The notes below the pieces were generated by a model, which worked only from the letters and a program-made list of their open reading frames with translations, was not told the origin of the DNA and ran no database searches. The position numbers and the translations under genes are program-made. Positions 16,230-24,021 of a stretch of 24,297 bases of DNA are shown one piece after another; position 1 is the stretch's first letter, and every line of letters starts with the position of its first letter. The DNA comes from Caryophanales bacterium UBA7476 (lineage in GTDB: Bacteria > Bacillota_I > Bacilli_A > RF39 > UBA660). The stretch is from positions 1 through 24,297 of the forward strand of contig DLOU01000046.1 in assembly GCA_002477275.1 (NCBI GenBank), read 5' to 3'.

Positions 16230-16258
16230 ATTTTATCACTTAAATATGAATTTCTCAA
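16230..16258 (-). promoter_or_regulatory. uvrB: Promoter of uvrB
   Basis: TTGAGA (16253-16258), a 17-base spacer ending in TGA, and TAAAAT (16230-16235) on the minus strand. No palindromic GAAC...GTTC SOS box is visible around it. Confidence 0.75.
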
Positions 16259-16275
16259 TAATATACTAATTAAAA

Positions 16276-16297
16276 AGAAGTTTAATAATAAACTCCT
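16276..16297 (-). terminator. Terminator of the hydrolase-sirtuin-SAM unit
   Basis: AGAAGTTTA (16276-16284) pairs with TAAACTCCT (16289-16297), nine pairs with one G-U, loop of four. TTTTTAATT follows on the minus strand. Confidence 0.7.
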
Positions 16298-17250
16298 TAA
16301 TTATTTTTATTTTTTTTATATACTAATACTGAATCTGTAACTCTTTTATCATTATATTTAATACCATTTATACCAACAAATGATTCATATTCCGGATCAT
16401 ATTCTTCCAATAATTTTAGTAATGCTTCTCTATTATATATTGGTTTTTGTCTAGGATTATATGGATCACCTATTGATGTCATATATAAATAACTAATCAT
16501 AAGTTTTCCTTCATCAGTTAATAGTTTTGAATATATATCTGTCATATTTTTTATTTCATCTAATTGTAAGTATGTTCCTATATTAGAAAGCCATATGCTA
16601 TCAAAGTTTTTTATTTCTTTAATACTTTCTGAATCAAATATATCTCCAACTATAAATTTAACATCTGTATTTTGTAACGATTTTTTTACTTTTTCAAAAT
16701 ATTCATCATTTTGTAAATACTTATTACAGCCTTTTTTTACCTTTGTTGGATACTCATCTGCTGCAAATAGATAATATCTCATTTTTTCGTTATCAAAATC
16801 TTTATATAACTCACTCCAGAAATAGTATGAATCATAACTTAAATTTTTCAATAAATCACTTATTTTTTCAAATGTTTCTGGTAGTAATGCATTCTCATTA
16901 TATCCGTTATATCCCTCTGGATAGTCTGCTGAACAAAGAAATTCAAAAAACTTTTCTCTATCTAATCCTAAAATTGCTGCCATCTTTAAATAGTAGTAAT
17001 ACTCTGTATATGGATTTATATCAAGTACTGTAATATCACTGCATCCTTCAAGTGATGCATTTATTGTTTGATCAGAAGATGAACCTACAGTTAGTAAACT
17101 TTTATCTTTTAGATCAAATAAATCTAAATATCCTGATATATTTTCTGTTGCAAAAGGATAAATTTTATCAAAGCCATAAGCTTTTTCTCTTATCGGAGAA
17201 CCTTCTAATACACTTTTAGCCCATTTTATTTTTTCTTCAACTTTTTCCAT
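16297..17250 (-). CDS. DUF3419/BtaA-like SAM-fold protein
   Basis: A 317-residue protein with a Rossmann-type SAM-binding core: LLTVGSSSDQTINASLEGCS, then ITVLDINPYTEYYYYLKMAA near residues 55-93, a helical insert (about 95-170) with YYFWSELYKDF, and later VKFIVGDIF and FDSIWLSNIGTYLQ. This order resembles DUF3419 proteins, which include BtaA, the enzyme that moves a 3-amino-3-carboxypropyl group from SAM to diacylglycerol. The similarity is judged by eye, so the donor chemistry and substrate are open; a plain methyltransferase is the alternative. The ATG at 17250 behind AGGTGAT is preferred over GTG at 17259. It follows the sirtuin gene by about 48 bases without a visible terminator. Confidence 0.7.
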   Translation of the reverse strand: MEKVEEKIKWAKSVLEGSPIREKAYGFDKIYPFATENISGYLDLFDLKDKSLLTVGSSSDQTINASLEGCSDITVLDINPYTEYYYYLKMAAILGLDREKFFEFLCSADYPEGYNGYNENALLPETFEKISDLLKNLSYDSYYFWSELYKDFDNEKMRYYLFAADEYPTKVKKGCNKYLQNDEYFEKVKKSLQNTDVKFIVGDIFDSESIKEIKNFDSIWLSNIGTYLQLDEIKNMTDIYSKLLTDEGKLMISYLYMTSIGDPYNPRQKPIYNREALLKLLEEYDPEYESFVGINGIKYNDKRVTDSVLVYKKNKNN

Positions 17251-17298
17251 AATTATCACCTAATTGGTAATTATCCTATCACACTTTTTTTACTTAGT

Positions 17299-18015
17299 CT
17301 ATTTTAATTTTTCAAACACTTCTTTTAAATTTCTATTTATTACAAGATTTGCTCTAGTGTCTAAAGTAGTTTTGTCTTTATTTATTATAACTAAGTATTT
17401 TCCATTAAATAGATTAACCATTCCACTTGCTGGATATACAGTCAAAGATGTTCCAGCGACTATTAACATATCTGCATTAGAAATTGCTTTTAGGGACTCA
17501 TTATATGCTCTTTCTGGAAGCATTTCTCCATATAGTACTACATCTGGTTTAATTATTCCTCCACAAGTACATTTAGGTATGTCTTTACTTTCAAATATAT
17601 ATTCTCCATTATATTCTTTTTTACATTTTGCACAATGATTTTTATATATTGTTCCATGTATTTCATATACTTTTTTATTACCTGCTTTAGTATGTAGTCC
17701 ATCAATATTTTGTGTTATTATTGCGGATAGTTTATTTTTATCTTCTAATTTTTTTAAATATTTATGTGTAACATTTGGTTTTATATCTAAACAATTTAAG
17801 TATTCTTTGTAGAATTTATAAAACTCATCTGGCATACCATAAAAACAATCACTACTTAACATAAATTCTGGTGGATATTTATATTTCATATTATAAAGTC
17901 CATCAGGACTTCTAAAATCTTTTATACCACTATCTGTTGATACTCCTGCTCCACTAAAAAATACAATGTTATTTGATTCATCAATCATCTTTTGTAGTTT
18001 TTCAATATCACTCAT
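17299..18015 (-). CDS. cobB: NAD-dependent protein deacetylase, sirtuin family
   Basis: A 238-residue Sir2 protein that removes acyl groups from lysine using NAD+. Visible are GAGVSTDSGIKDFR (22-35, NAD binding), TQNIDGLHTKAG (101-112), catalytic His120 in EIHGT, a zinc site Cys128, Cys131, Cys149, Cys151, and GTSLTVYP (188-195). The Tyr/Arg pair typical of desuccinylating sirtuins is not apparent, so a deacetylase is more likely. The ATG follows GAGGAG. It lies 22 bases downstream of the hydrolase gene and probably shares its promoter. Confidence 0.95.
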   Translation of the reverse strand: MSDIEKLQKMIDESNNIVFFSGAGVSTDSGIKDFRSPDGLYNMKYKYPPEFMLSSDCFYGMPDEFYKFYKEYLNCLDIKPNVTHKYLKKLEDKNKLSAIITQNIDGLHTKAGNKKVYEIHGTIYKNHCAKCKKEYNGEYIFESKDIPKCTCGGIIKPDVVLYGEMLPERAYNESLKAISNADMLIVAGTSLTVYPASGMVNLFNGKYLVIINKDKTTLDTRANLVINRNLKEVFEKLK

Positions 18016-18037
18016 TATTATTCTCCTCTAATATTTT

Positions 18038-18670
18038 TTAATACATTATTTTACAAGTAATATTTTTGTTTACTAATTCTTTAAAGTTTTCTGCATCTTC
18101 TTTTGTTCCAACTATTATTCCATAATGAATTGGTATTACTATTTTAGGCTTTATTGTATTTGTAAGTTCTGCAGCTTCATTAAAATCCATTGTAAATGTG
18201 CCTCCAACTGGTAGAAATAATACATCACAATTAACTTTTTTATTTTCTTCTGTAATATCAGTATCTCCAGTAATAAAATATTTTATATTATCTAACTCTA
18301 ATATGTATCCAACCCAATCATTTGTTTTTGGATGAAAATTTTTATTTGTATTATATGAAGGAACTGTTTCGAATTTAATGTCATTACAAATGTAACTATT
18401 ATTTGGTAGTACCTTTACAATTTTATCTTCTTTAAATCCTAGTTCTATAGTTCTATTATATAAATCTTCTGTAATTACTATTTTTGTATTATCATTTTTA
18501 ATCTTTAAAATAGCTTCTTCACTAAAATGATCATAATGAGAATGAGTAATAAAAATTATATCTGCATCATTTACTTCTTCTTTGATTCTGTATGGATCAA
18601 TATAAATTATTTTATTATTTTTTTTAAACTTTATTGTACTATGTCCTAAGCATTCTACGTTTTCTAGCAT
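18038..18670 (-). CDS. Metallo-beta-lactamase-fold hydrolase (UlaG/YtkL-like)
   Basis: A 210-residue MBL-fold protein of the short UlaG/UPF0173-like type. The metal motif ITHSHYDHFS (His43, His45, Asp47, His48) is intact, with GDTD near 135-138 and a final His182 in VIPIHYG. Substrates in this group range from lactones to phosphodiesters, so the reaction cannot be named. The ATG at 18670 follows GAGGTG. It is the first gene of a unit with the sirtuin and the DUF3419-like gene. Confidence 0.9.
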   Translation of the reverse strand: MLENVECLGHSTIKFKKNNKIIYIDPYRIKEEVNDADIIFITHSHYDHFSEEAILKIKNDNTKIVITEDLYNRTIELGFKEDKIVKVLPNNSYICNDIKFETVPSYNTNKNFHPKTNDWVGYILELDNIKYFITGDTDITEENKKVNCDVLFLPVGGTFTMDFNEAAELTNTIKPKIVIPIHYGIIVGTKEDAENFKELVNKNITCKIMY

Positions 18671-18687
18671 GTTTTCACCTCATAATA

Positions 18688-18693
18688 ATTATA
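18688..18693 (-). promoter_or_regulatory. -10 box of the hydrolase-sirtuin unit
   Basis: TATAAT on the minus strand, 17 bases before the ATG. A weak -35 (TTTATA) lies 16 bases further up. The leader would be about 10 bases, beginning at the ribosome binding site. Confidence 0.5.
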
Positions 18694-18717
18694 CTATTAA
18701 AGTTAGAAATATAAATA

Positions 18718-18747
18718 AAAAATACATATATTTCTATATGTACTTTT
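18718..18747 (-). terminator. Terminator of the secreted-protein gene
   Basis: TACATATA (18723-18730) with TATATGTA (18735-18742), loop TTTC, extended by one G-U and four A-T pairs. A run of T follows on the minus strand. Confidence 0.8.
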
Positions 18748-18748
18748 A

Positions 18749-19243
18749 TTAGGCTTCTACCATTATTATATTAAATGATAAATCTAGATTTTCTTTTTCG
18801 GTTGGTAAATCTTCTTCAGTTATATCAAATAAAAATTCAACTTTTATTTTAAGTGTTTTTGTTTCATTACTTTTTAATATATCATTCTTTTTAATTTCAG
18901 TTCCATCTTCATATGTTACTGTATATTTTAAATATCTTTGTTGTTTATCACTTAATTCAGTAATAAATTTTTCATCTACTTTTGCATCTTTATTACTTTC
19001 ATTAACCATATCAACAGTAAATTCATAAATATCACCTGGTTGTTTTAAATCACATTTAAAGTAAATATCACTATTTCCTTCTAGATATACTTTTCCATTT
19101 TCACTTGATGAATTAACATTTTTGTAATGTATATTAAATACTTCTTTCTCGTTTGTTTTTATCAAACTATTTGAATAGGCATAAACAGTAGTTGATGTTA
19201 TAGTAGCTATAGCCACTATAAGACTAATTATAACCTTCTTCAT
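18749..19243 (-). CDS. Small secreted protein, TasA/camelysin-like pattern
   Basis: A 164-residue protein with a clean signal peptide (residues 1-22, ending in VYA-YS). The mature part is rich in beta strands and acidic: a PGDIYEFTVDMVNESNKDAKV segment, then YLKYTVTYEDGTEIKKNDIL, SNETKTLKIKVEF and a closing NLDLSFNIIMVEA. The PGD plus vNxSnxDAkV pattern resembles TasA/camelysin-type surface proteins, which have a single beta-sandwich domain. This is by eye only, and no SipW-type peptidase is nearby. It has neither a sortase signal nor a lipobox. The ATG follows AAGGGGGA. It is a one-gene unit under the best promoter in the window, so probably abundant. Confidence 0.8.
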   Translation of the reverse strand: MKKVIISLIVAIATITSTTVYAYSNSLIKTNEKEVFNIHYKNVNSSSENGKVYLEGNSDIYFKCDLKQPGDIYEFTVDMVNESNKDAKVDEKFITELSDKQQRYLKYTVTYEDGTEIKKNDILKSNETKTLKIKVEFLFDITEEDLPTEKENLDLSFNIIMVEA

Positions 19244-19269
19244 TTCATTTTCCCCCTTAAGATGAGCAT

Positions 19270-19298
19270 ATTATACCACAAATGTAAAAAAATGTCAA
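19270..19298 (-). promoter_or_regulatory. Perfect consensus promoter of the secreted-protein gene
   Basis: TTGACA (19293-19298), exactly 17 bases, then TATAAT (19270-19275), with TGG directly upstream (extended -10), on the minus strand. All twelve consensus bases match. Confidence 0.9.
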
Positions 19299-19350
19299 GT
19301 GTTACTAATTTATACTTGCATTTTTAGTTTATGATGTTCTAATTATTTTA

Positions 19351-19368
19351 TTCACAAAAATTGTGGAT
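19351..19368 (+). repeat. 18-mer palindromic repeat, copy 3 (diverged)
   Basis: TTCACAAAAATTGTGGAT matches the copy at 14235-14252 (minus strand) at 16 of 18 bases. It is followed by an A-run and the terminator of the M23 gene. The TGTGGATAA at 19362-19370 is also a perfect DnaA-box complement, but single. Confidence 0.5.
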
Positions 19369-19373
19369 AAAAA

Positions 19374-19395
19374 AAAGAATCCTATTGGATTCTTT
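19374..19395 (-). terminator. Terminator of ftsE-ftsX-M23 unit
   Basis: AAAGAATCC (19374-19382) with GGATTCTTT (19387-19395), loop TATT, then eight T on the minus strand. It overlaps the stop codon of the M23 gene. Confidence 0.9.
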
Positions 19396-20599
19396 ATCTA
19401 TTTGTCCATCTTGATGGAATATTAAATAATGATGATGGATTTACTAATCTATCTAGGTATTGATTATAAGTACATCCTCCATTATTCTTCCAATGACATC
19501 TTGCTATTTCAACATGAAGATGTGGTCCTGTTGAACATCCACTTGTTCCCATGTAACCAATTACTGTATCTTTTGTTACTTGCATACCTTGGCTTATATT
19601 TCCATATCCACTTAAGTGAACATATGAAGAATAAATATAAGATCCATTATAGTTATGTTTTATAACAACGATTTTTGCATTTCCGTTACATGAATAACCC
19701 ATACTACGGCACCATGAACCTGATGTACATCCATCTGTATAGATTGCATGAACTTGTCCACCAGCAATTGGATAAATTGGTATTGATTTATTACTACTAC
19801 TTAAGTCATATCCTAAGTGTCCATATCTTCCACCAAATCCTCTTACTAAGTATCCATTTTCCATAGGTCTTGAGAATGCCCCAACACTTGGAATTGAACT
19901 ATTACTATTTTGTTGTGATATGCGATATTGACAAGCAAGTATATCTTCAGTTGCTCCACAACCTAATTTTTTAAAGTAGTTAACATTAGCTTGAGCTTCT
20001 TTAATTTGTGTTTCAACTGATGGCATTGATTCTCTTATTGTTTGAGTATCAGCTTCAATTCTTACTTTTTCTGCTTCAAGTTTTTCTTTTAATGTTTTTA
20101 ATTCTTCTTGTTTTTGTTTTAAAGCAGCTTTTTTCTTAATATTTTCTTCAATTAATTGTTGAAGTTCTTTCATTATTCTATCATTATATTCAGTTAATTG
20201 TTCTACTACAGACATTCTATAAATCATATCTGTAATAGTTTCAGCTCCGAATGCATACTCCAAGTATGCATTATCACCATTTTCTATTTGATAGTATTGC
20301 ATTACTTTTTTACTTTCTGCACTTTTTTCAGCTATCTTTCTGTTACTTTCTTCTATCTCTTCTTGTAGTTTTTCAACTTCTTCTTCTGCAGTTTTTATTT
20401 GTCCTTCAATATTTGCAATATTCTTTTTTACTGCAGCTACTTCTTCATCATTTTTTGCTATTTTATTTTGTTTTTCCTTTAATTCAGCAGTATATTTATT
20501 AACCTCTGCTTCAAACTCAGCAATTGTTTTAGCATTAATATTTAATGGTAATAATACTGAGATTACTATAAATATATATAATATTTTTTTACTTTTCAT
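19394..20599 (-). CDS. FtsEX-linked M23 peptidoglycan hydrolase (CwlO/PcsB/EnvC-like)
   Basis: A 401-residue exported protein: signal peptide (1-23), a long coiled coil (about 25-215, repeated EE/KK heptads) and a C-terminal LytM/M23 domain. Zinc-site motifs are GHLGYDLS (about 260-267) and GPHLHVE (about 357-362). Six or more cysteines occur in and near the catalytic domain, which is unusual for the family and may mean disulfides. In known systems FtsEX holds the coiled coil outside the membrane and ATP hydrolysis by FtsE releases the hydrolase. The ATG lies one base past the ftsX stop, behind AAAGGTG. Operon context makes the functional link strong. Confidence 0.93.
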   Translation of the reverse strand: MKSKKILYIFIVISVLLPLNINAKTIAEFEAEVNKYTAELKEKQNKIAKNDEEVAAVKKNIANIEGQIKTAEEEVEKLQEEIEESNRKIAEKSAESKKVMQYYQIENGDNAYLEYAFGAETITDMIYRMSVVEQLTEYNDRIMKELQQLIEENIKKKAALKQKQEELKTLKEKLEAEKVRIEADTQTIRESMPSVETQIKEAQANVNYFKKLGCGATEDILACQYRISQQNSNSSIPSVGAFSRPMENGYLVRGFGGRYGHLGYDLSSSNKSIPIYPIAGGQVHAIYTDGCTSGSWCRSMGYSCNGNAKIVVIKHNYNGSYIYSSYVHLSGYGNISQGMQVTKDTVIGYMGTSGCSTGPHLHVEIARCHWKNNGGCTYNQYLDRLVNPSSLFNIPSRWTNR

Positions 20600-20600
20600 A

Positions 20601-21512
20601 TTACACCTTTAAATACTTTCTTACAGCACTAGCACTTCCTATCATACCAACTATGATACCTATAACTAATACTATAGCTGAAGAAGTATAAATAAATGGT
20701 GTTGTTGGAATCATTTGAATTAGTTTTGAGAATACATATCCATCCATCTTGTCATATAGTGCAGGATAACCAAATATAATTAGTCCAATTGGAACAAGTG
20801 AACCAATTATTCCTAAAATCATACCTTCTATTATAAATGGCGTTTTAATAGTAAAATTACTAGCTCCAACTAATCTCATTATTCCAATTTCTCTTTTTCT
20901 TGAGAAAATAGTTAGTTTTATAGTATTAATAATTAAGAATATAGTAACTAGAACTAGTGCGATTACTGCTATATATGTAATCTTTCTAATAGTATCAAAT
21001 GCAGATACCATTTTTTCAACTATTCCTTCTCCATATCTAACTACTGAAACTTTTTCTATTTTCTTTATTTTTTCAGCTACTTTTCCAATTTTTTCTGCAT
21101 CTTTTACTTTAACTTGGAAAGTATCTTTTAATGGATTATCTTCTTCATTCCAATCTTCCATTATTGTTTTAAACACATCTGACTCATTAGATATTTCATC
21201 TTTTACTTGTGTTTTATTTTTATAAACTATTTCTTTTTTATTTATTTCAGAAATGCTTTCTATTTCTTTTCTTACATTTTCAACTTCTTCTTCAGTAGCA
21301 TCATTTTCTACAAAGACAACTATTGTTAAATCTTTTTCTATTTCTTCTGTAAAATTATCTACATTGAATGAAACTACGATTGAAACTGCAACTATAATTA
21401 ATGTAATAGCAATACAAGATATTGATGCAAGTGATAAACTAAAATTCCTAAATACGCTTTTAAATGCATCTCTAATACAGCGTCCTAACATTCTAAGCAC
21501 TTTCATTATCAT
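20601..21512 (-). CDS. ftsX: Cell division protein FtsX
   Basis: A 303-residue membrane protein of the FtsX/MacB permease type: helix 1 at about 25-48, an extracellular domain (about 50-170, LTIVVFVENDATEEEVE onward) and three more helices in the C-terminal half, with the FSRKREIGIMRLVGAS signature near 208-223. It couples the ATPase FtsE to the hydrolase encoded next. The ATG at 21512 (AAAGGA upstream) overlaps the 3' end of ftsE by 20 bases, indicating translational coupling. Confidence 0.96.
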   Translation of the reverse strand: MIMKVLRMLGRCIRDAFKSVFRNFSLSLASISCIAITLIIVAVSIVVSFNVDNFTEEIEKDLTIVVFVENDATEEEVENVRKEIESISEINKKEIVYKNKTQVKDEISNESDVFKTIMEDWNEEDNPLKDTFQVKVKDAEKIGKVAEKIKKIEKVSVVRYGEGIVEKMVSAFDTIRKITYIAVIALVLVTIFLIINTIKLTIFSRKREIGIMRLVGASNFTIKTPFIIEGMILGIIGSLVPIGLIIFGYPALYDKMDGYVFSKLIQMIPTTPFIYTSSAIVLVIGIIVGMIGSASAVRKYLKV

Positions 21513-22191
21513 ACGTTCCTTTCTCTTTATTATTTACAAGTCTTCCTTCTTTTAAAGTAATAACTTGTTTTTTCATTTTATTAACAATTACTTTATCGTG
21601 TGTAACAACTATTATTGTTGTACCTAAGCTTTTGTTAATATCGTCTAGAACTTTCATAATTTCCATACTCATTGTAGGATCCAAGTTTCCTGTAGGTTCA
21701 TCACATAATAACATTTTAGGATTATTTACTATTGCTCTTGCTATTGCAACTCTTTGCTGTTCTCCTCCTGAAAGTTGTGTTGGGTAATTATGAACTTTAT
21801 TTTTCAACCCAACCATTTCTAATGCTTTTAAAACTTTTACTCTTGTTTCTTGTTTAGTAGCTCCTATTACTTCCATTGCAAATGCAACATTTTCATATAC
21901 AGTAAGTTTTGGAAGTAATCTATAATCTTGGAAAACTATTCCTAGTTTTCTTCTTAGTTTATATACTTTACTATTTCTAAGTTTAGCTACATTTATTCCT
22001 CCAACTATTATTTGTCCACTAGTTGGTTTTTCTTCTCTATATAATAACTTCATTAATGTACTCTTACCTGATCCAGAATCACCTATTACAAATACAAATG
22101 ATCCTTTTTCTATAGTAAGATTTAAATCATGAATGGCAGTAACTCCATTTTTATATCTTTTTTTGACATTTTTTAATCTTATTATATCCAA
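21493..22191 (-). CDS. ftsE: Cell division ATP-binding protein FtsE
   Basis: A 232-residue ABC ATPase. Walker A GDSGSGKST is at 37-45, the Q-loop VFQDYRLLPKLTVYENVAF near 86, signature LSGGEQQRVAIARA near 140, and Walker B LLCDEPTGNLD near 160. With FtsX it forms the complex that controls septal and lateral wall hydrolysis. The start codon is TTG at 22191, with GGTGGTG eight bases upstream; no ATG or GTG is available in frame before it. It is the first gene of ftsE-ftsX-M23. Confidence 0.96.
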   Translation of the reverse strand: MDIIRLKNVKKRYKNGVTAIHDLNLTIEKGSFVFVIGDSGSGKSTLMKLLYREEKPTSGQIIVGGINVAKLRNSKVYKLRRKLGIVFQDYRLLPKLTVYENVAFAMEVIGATKQETRVKVLKALEMVGLKNKVHNYPTQLSGGEQQRVAIARAIVNNPKMLLCDEPTGNLDPTMSMEIMKVLDDINKSLGTTIIVVTHDKVIVNKMKKQVITLKEGRLVNNKEKGTYDNESA

Positions 22192-22218
22192 TTCTTTTTC
22201 ACCACCTTATTATAGTTA

Positions 22219-22227
22219 ATTATAACA
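22219..22227 (-). promoter_or_regulatory. ftsE: Extended -10 promoter of ftsE operon
   Basis: TGT-TATAAT on the minus strand, about 28 bases before the TTG start. A second TATAAT lies ten bases closer to the gene. No good -35 is at the usual spacing. Confidence 0.5.
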
Positions 22228-22245
22228 TACTTTTATCGACAAGAA

Positions 22246-22274
22246 AAGACATTAACCTTTTTTGTTAATGTCTT
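22246..22274 (-). terminator. Terminator of prfB-yitT-yitT unit
   Basis: A perfect 11-bp stem, AAGACATTAAC (22246-22256) with GTTAATGTCTT (22264-22274), followed on the minus strand by TTCTTG. The short T-run makes it weaker than the others. Confidence 0.7.
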
Positions 22275-22275
22275 G

Positions 22276-23148
22276 TTATATTGCTTTGTTTACTTCGTAT
22301 GCATCACTAACTACATAGAACACTTTTGGATCTATTAGTTTTATACTTTCTGTAACTTGAAAATATTCTTTAGTAGGTATTACTGCAAGTAGTAATTCTT
22401 TTTTTTCTTTACTAAATGAGCCTTGTGCCTTTATTACTGTTACAGAATGATCCATTTCTTTAACGATAAAATGTTTTATTTCTTCACTTTTTTCTGTGAC
22501 TATATAAAGTGATTTATTTTTAGATATTCCAAGAAGCATTCTATCAACTACCATACTATTTATATAGTTTATTATTATTGCATACATAATCATTGTTATT
22601 CCAAAATAGTATCCACCTAGAAGTATTAATACTGAATTTAATACTAGATTTGTTTTCCCCATTGATATTTTAAACTTTTCAAATAATATTTGACTTATTA
22701 CTGGAAGTCCTCCATTTGAGAAACCTGTTTTATAAATTAAACCATTACATATTCCACCAACTACCCCAATAAAAACTGACATTATTAGCATGTCACTCAT
22801 ATCTATATGAATTAGTGGTCTTAAAAATTCAGTTAAATAAACAAATACTGGATACATAATAGCTGCAACTAAGTTTCCTTTTGTTTTTTCTTTTCCTAAA
22901 AATATATAACTAATTATTAAGAAAAAAAGAGATGTAATTGTTAAAGTAATTTTGGGATTTATTTTAAATAAGTATTTTAATAAAACTGCTATAGCATTTA
23001 TTCCGCCTGTTGTTAAATATGCTGGTTGTATAAAGAAGTTATATAAAATAGCTAGAAAAAATAATGCTACTAACATTTGAGTATATCTTCTAATATTTTT
23101 TTTATTGTACTTCTTCACTACTTTGTCTGATATGTTTTTTTCGTTCAT
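22276..23148 (-). CDS. YitT-family membrane protein (second copy)
   Basis: A 290-residue protein of the YitT family: about five to six membrane helices (DUF161-type) followed by a cytoplasmic DUF2179 domain. Landmarks are QPAYLTTGGINAIAVLL, FLGKEKTKGN, YKTGFSNGGLPVISQIL, and in the tail HFIVKEMDHSVTVIKAQGSF and PTKEYFQVTESIKLIDPKVF. The function is not established. It aligns along its whole length with the neighbouring copy and has the same size, so the pair arose by duplication. Its ATG overlaps the stop of the first copy (TAATG), with GGGAGGAG just upstream. Confidence 0.93.
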   Translation of the reverse strand: MNEKNISDKVVKKYNKKNIRRYTQMLVALFFLAILYNFFIQPAYLTTGGINAIAVLLKYLFKINPKITLTITSLFFLIISYIFLGKEKTKGNLVAAIMYPVFVYLTEFLRPLIHIDMSDMLIMSVFIGVVGGICNGLIYKTGFSNGGLPVISQILFEKFKISMGKTNLVLNSVLILLGGYYFGITMIMYAIIINYINSMVVDRMLLGISKNKSLYIVTEKSEEIKHFIVKEMDHSVTVIKAQGSFSKEKKELLLAVIPTKEYFQVTESIKLIDPKVFYVVSDAYEVNKAI

Positions 23149-24020
23149 TATTCTCCTCCCATAACTTCATATGCATCAGTTACTACGAAGAATGCTTCAC
23201 TATCTATTTCTAGTATTCCTTGTTTAAATCTATAGTACTCTTTTGTAGGAAGAACTGTCATTAATAGTGTACTTTTTTCATTTGAAAATCCACCTATAGC
23301 TTTTAAGTTTGTTACACTATGATGCATTCCTTCTATTATATATTTTTTTATTTTGTCTGGTTCTTTTGTAATTATATAGAATGCCTTCGATGAGGAAATG
23401 CCTATTATTACTTTATCAGTCATGTAACTTGTTAAATAAATTAATACAAGTCCATATAATACTTTATTAAATCCAAATACTAATCCACTTAAAATTATTA
23501 TTATTCCATCAGTAAAGTATACTGCATTTCCTATACTCATCTTCATATATTTAGATAGAATTTGATTTAGAATATCTGTTCCTCCTGAAGTGTACCCAGC
23601 TTTATATACTATTCCAAGTCCTAGTCCATGCAAAAATCCACCAAAAAGTGTTGAAAGTAGTAGTGATTCAGAAGTTACATCAATATAATTTGTTATACTT
23701 TCTGTCATAGCTATAGAAATAGGATATAAAACAGCCCCTATTACTGTATGAATTGTCTTTTCTTTACCTAAAGTTAAAAAGCTAAGTACTATTAATAAAA
23801 TGTTAGTTATTAAAATAAATAATGAAGGATTAATTCCAAATACTCTTTCTATAATTATAGAAACACCACTTACTCCCCCTGATACTAAGTTATTAGGTCT
23901 ACAAAAAATATTAAAAGATAGTGAAAGAATTAATAATCCAATACAGAGTTCCACTATTCTTTTTATTTTATCTTTTTTATAAATCTTACTTAAAATATCA
24001 CTAGTAAAAGTAGTCTTCAT
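23148..24020 (-). CDS. YitT-family membrane protein (first copy)
   Basis: A 290-residue YitT-type protein with the same layout as its downstream paralogue. It shows RPNNLVSGGVSGVSIIIER, LGKEKTIHTVIGAVLYPIS, YKAGYTSGGTDILNQILS and the C-terminal DUF2179 part with MHHSVTNLKAIGGFSNEKS and PTKEYYRFKQGILEIDSEAF. This copy keeps the SGGTDI motif usual in the family, while the other has NGGLPV, which may reflect different substrates or partners. The ATG lies one base after the prfB stop with AAGGGGA upstream, so it is read with prfB. Confidence 0.93.
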   Translation of the reverse strand: MKTTFTSDILSKIYKKDKIKRIVELCIGLLILSLSFNIFCRPNNLVSGGVSGVSIIIERVFGINPSLFILITNILLIVLSFLTLGKEKTIHTVIGAVLYPISIAMTESITNYIDVTSESLLLSTLFGGFLHGLGLGIVYKAGYTSGGTDILNQILSKYMKMSIGNAVYFTDGIIIILSGLVFGFNKVLYGLVLIYLTSYMTDKVIIGISSSKAFYIITKEPDKIKKYIIEGMHHSVTNLKAIGGFSNEKSTLLMTVLPTKEYYRFKQGILEIDSEAFFVVTDAYEVMGGE

Positions 24021-24021
24021 A

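Noticed and set aside
16204..16296. SOS (LexA) operator upstream of uvrB
   Set aside because: No GAAC-N4-GTTC type palindrome is found near either uvrB or uvrA promoters.
19362..19370. Perfect DnaA-box complement TGTGGATAA
   Set aside because: Single box. The related sites near 13921 and 14247 are imperfect, there is no cluster, AT-rich unwinding region or dnaA/dnaN gene, and all are better explained as parts of hairpins.
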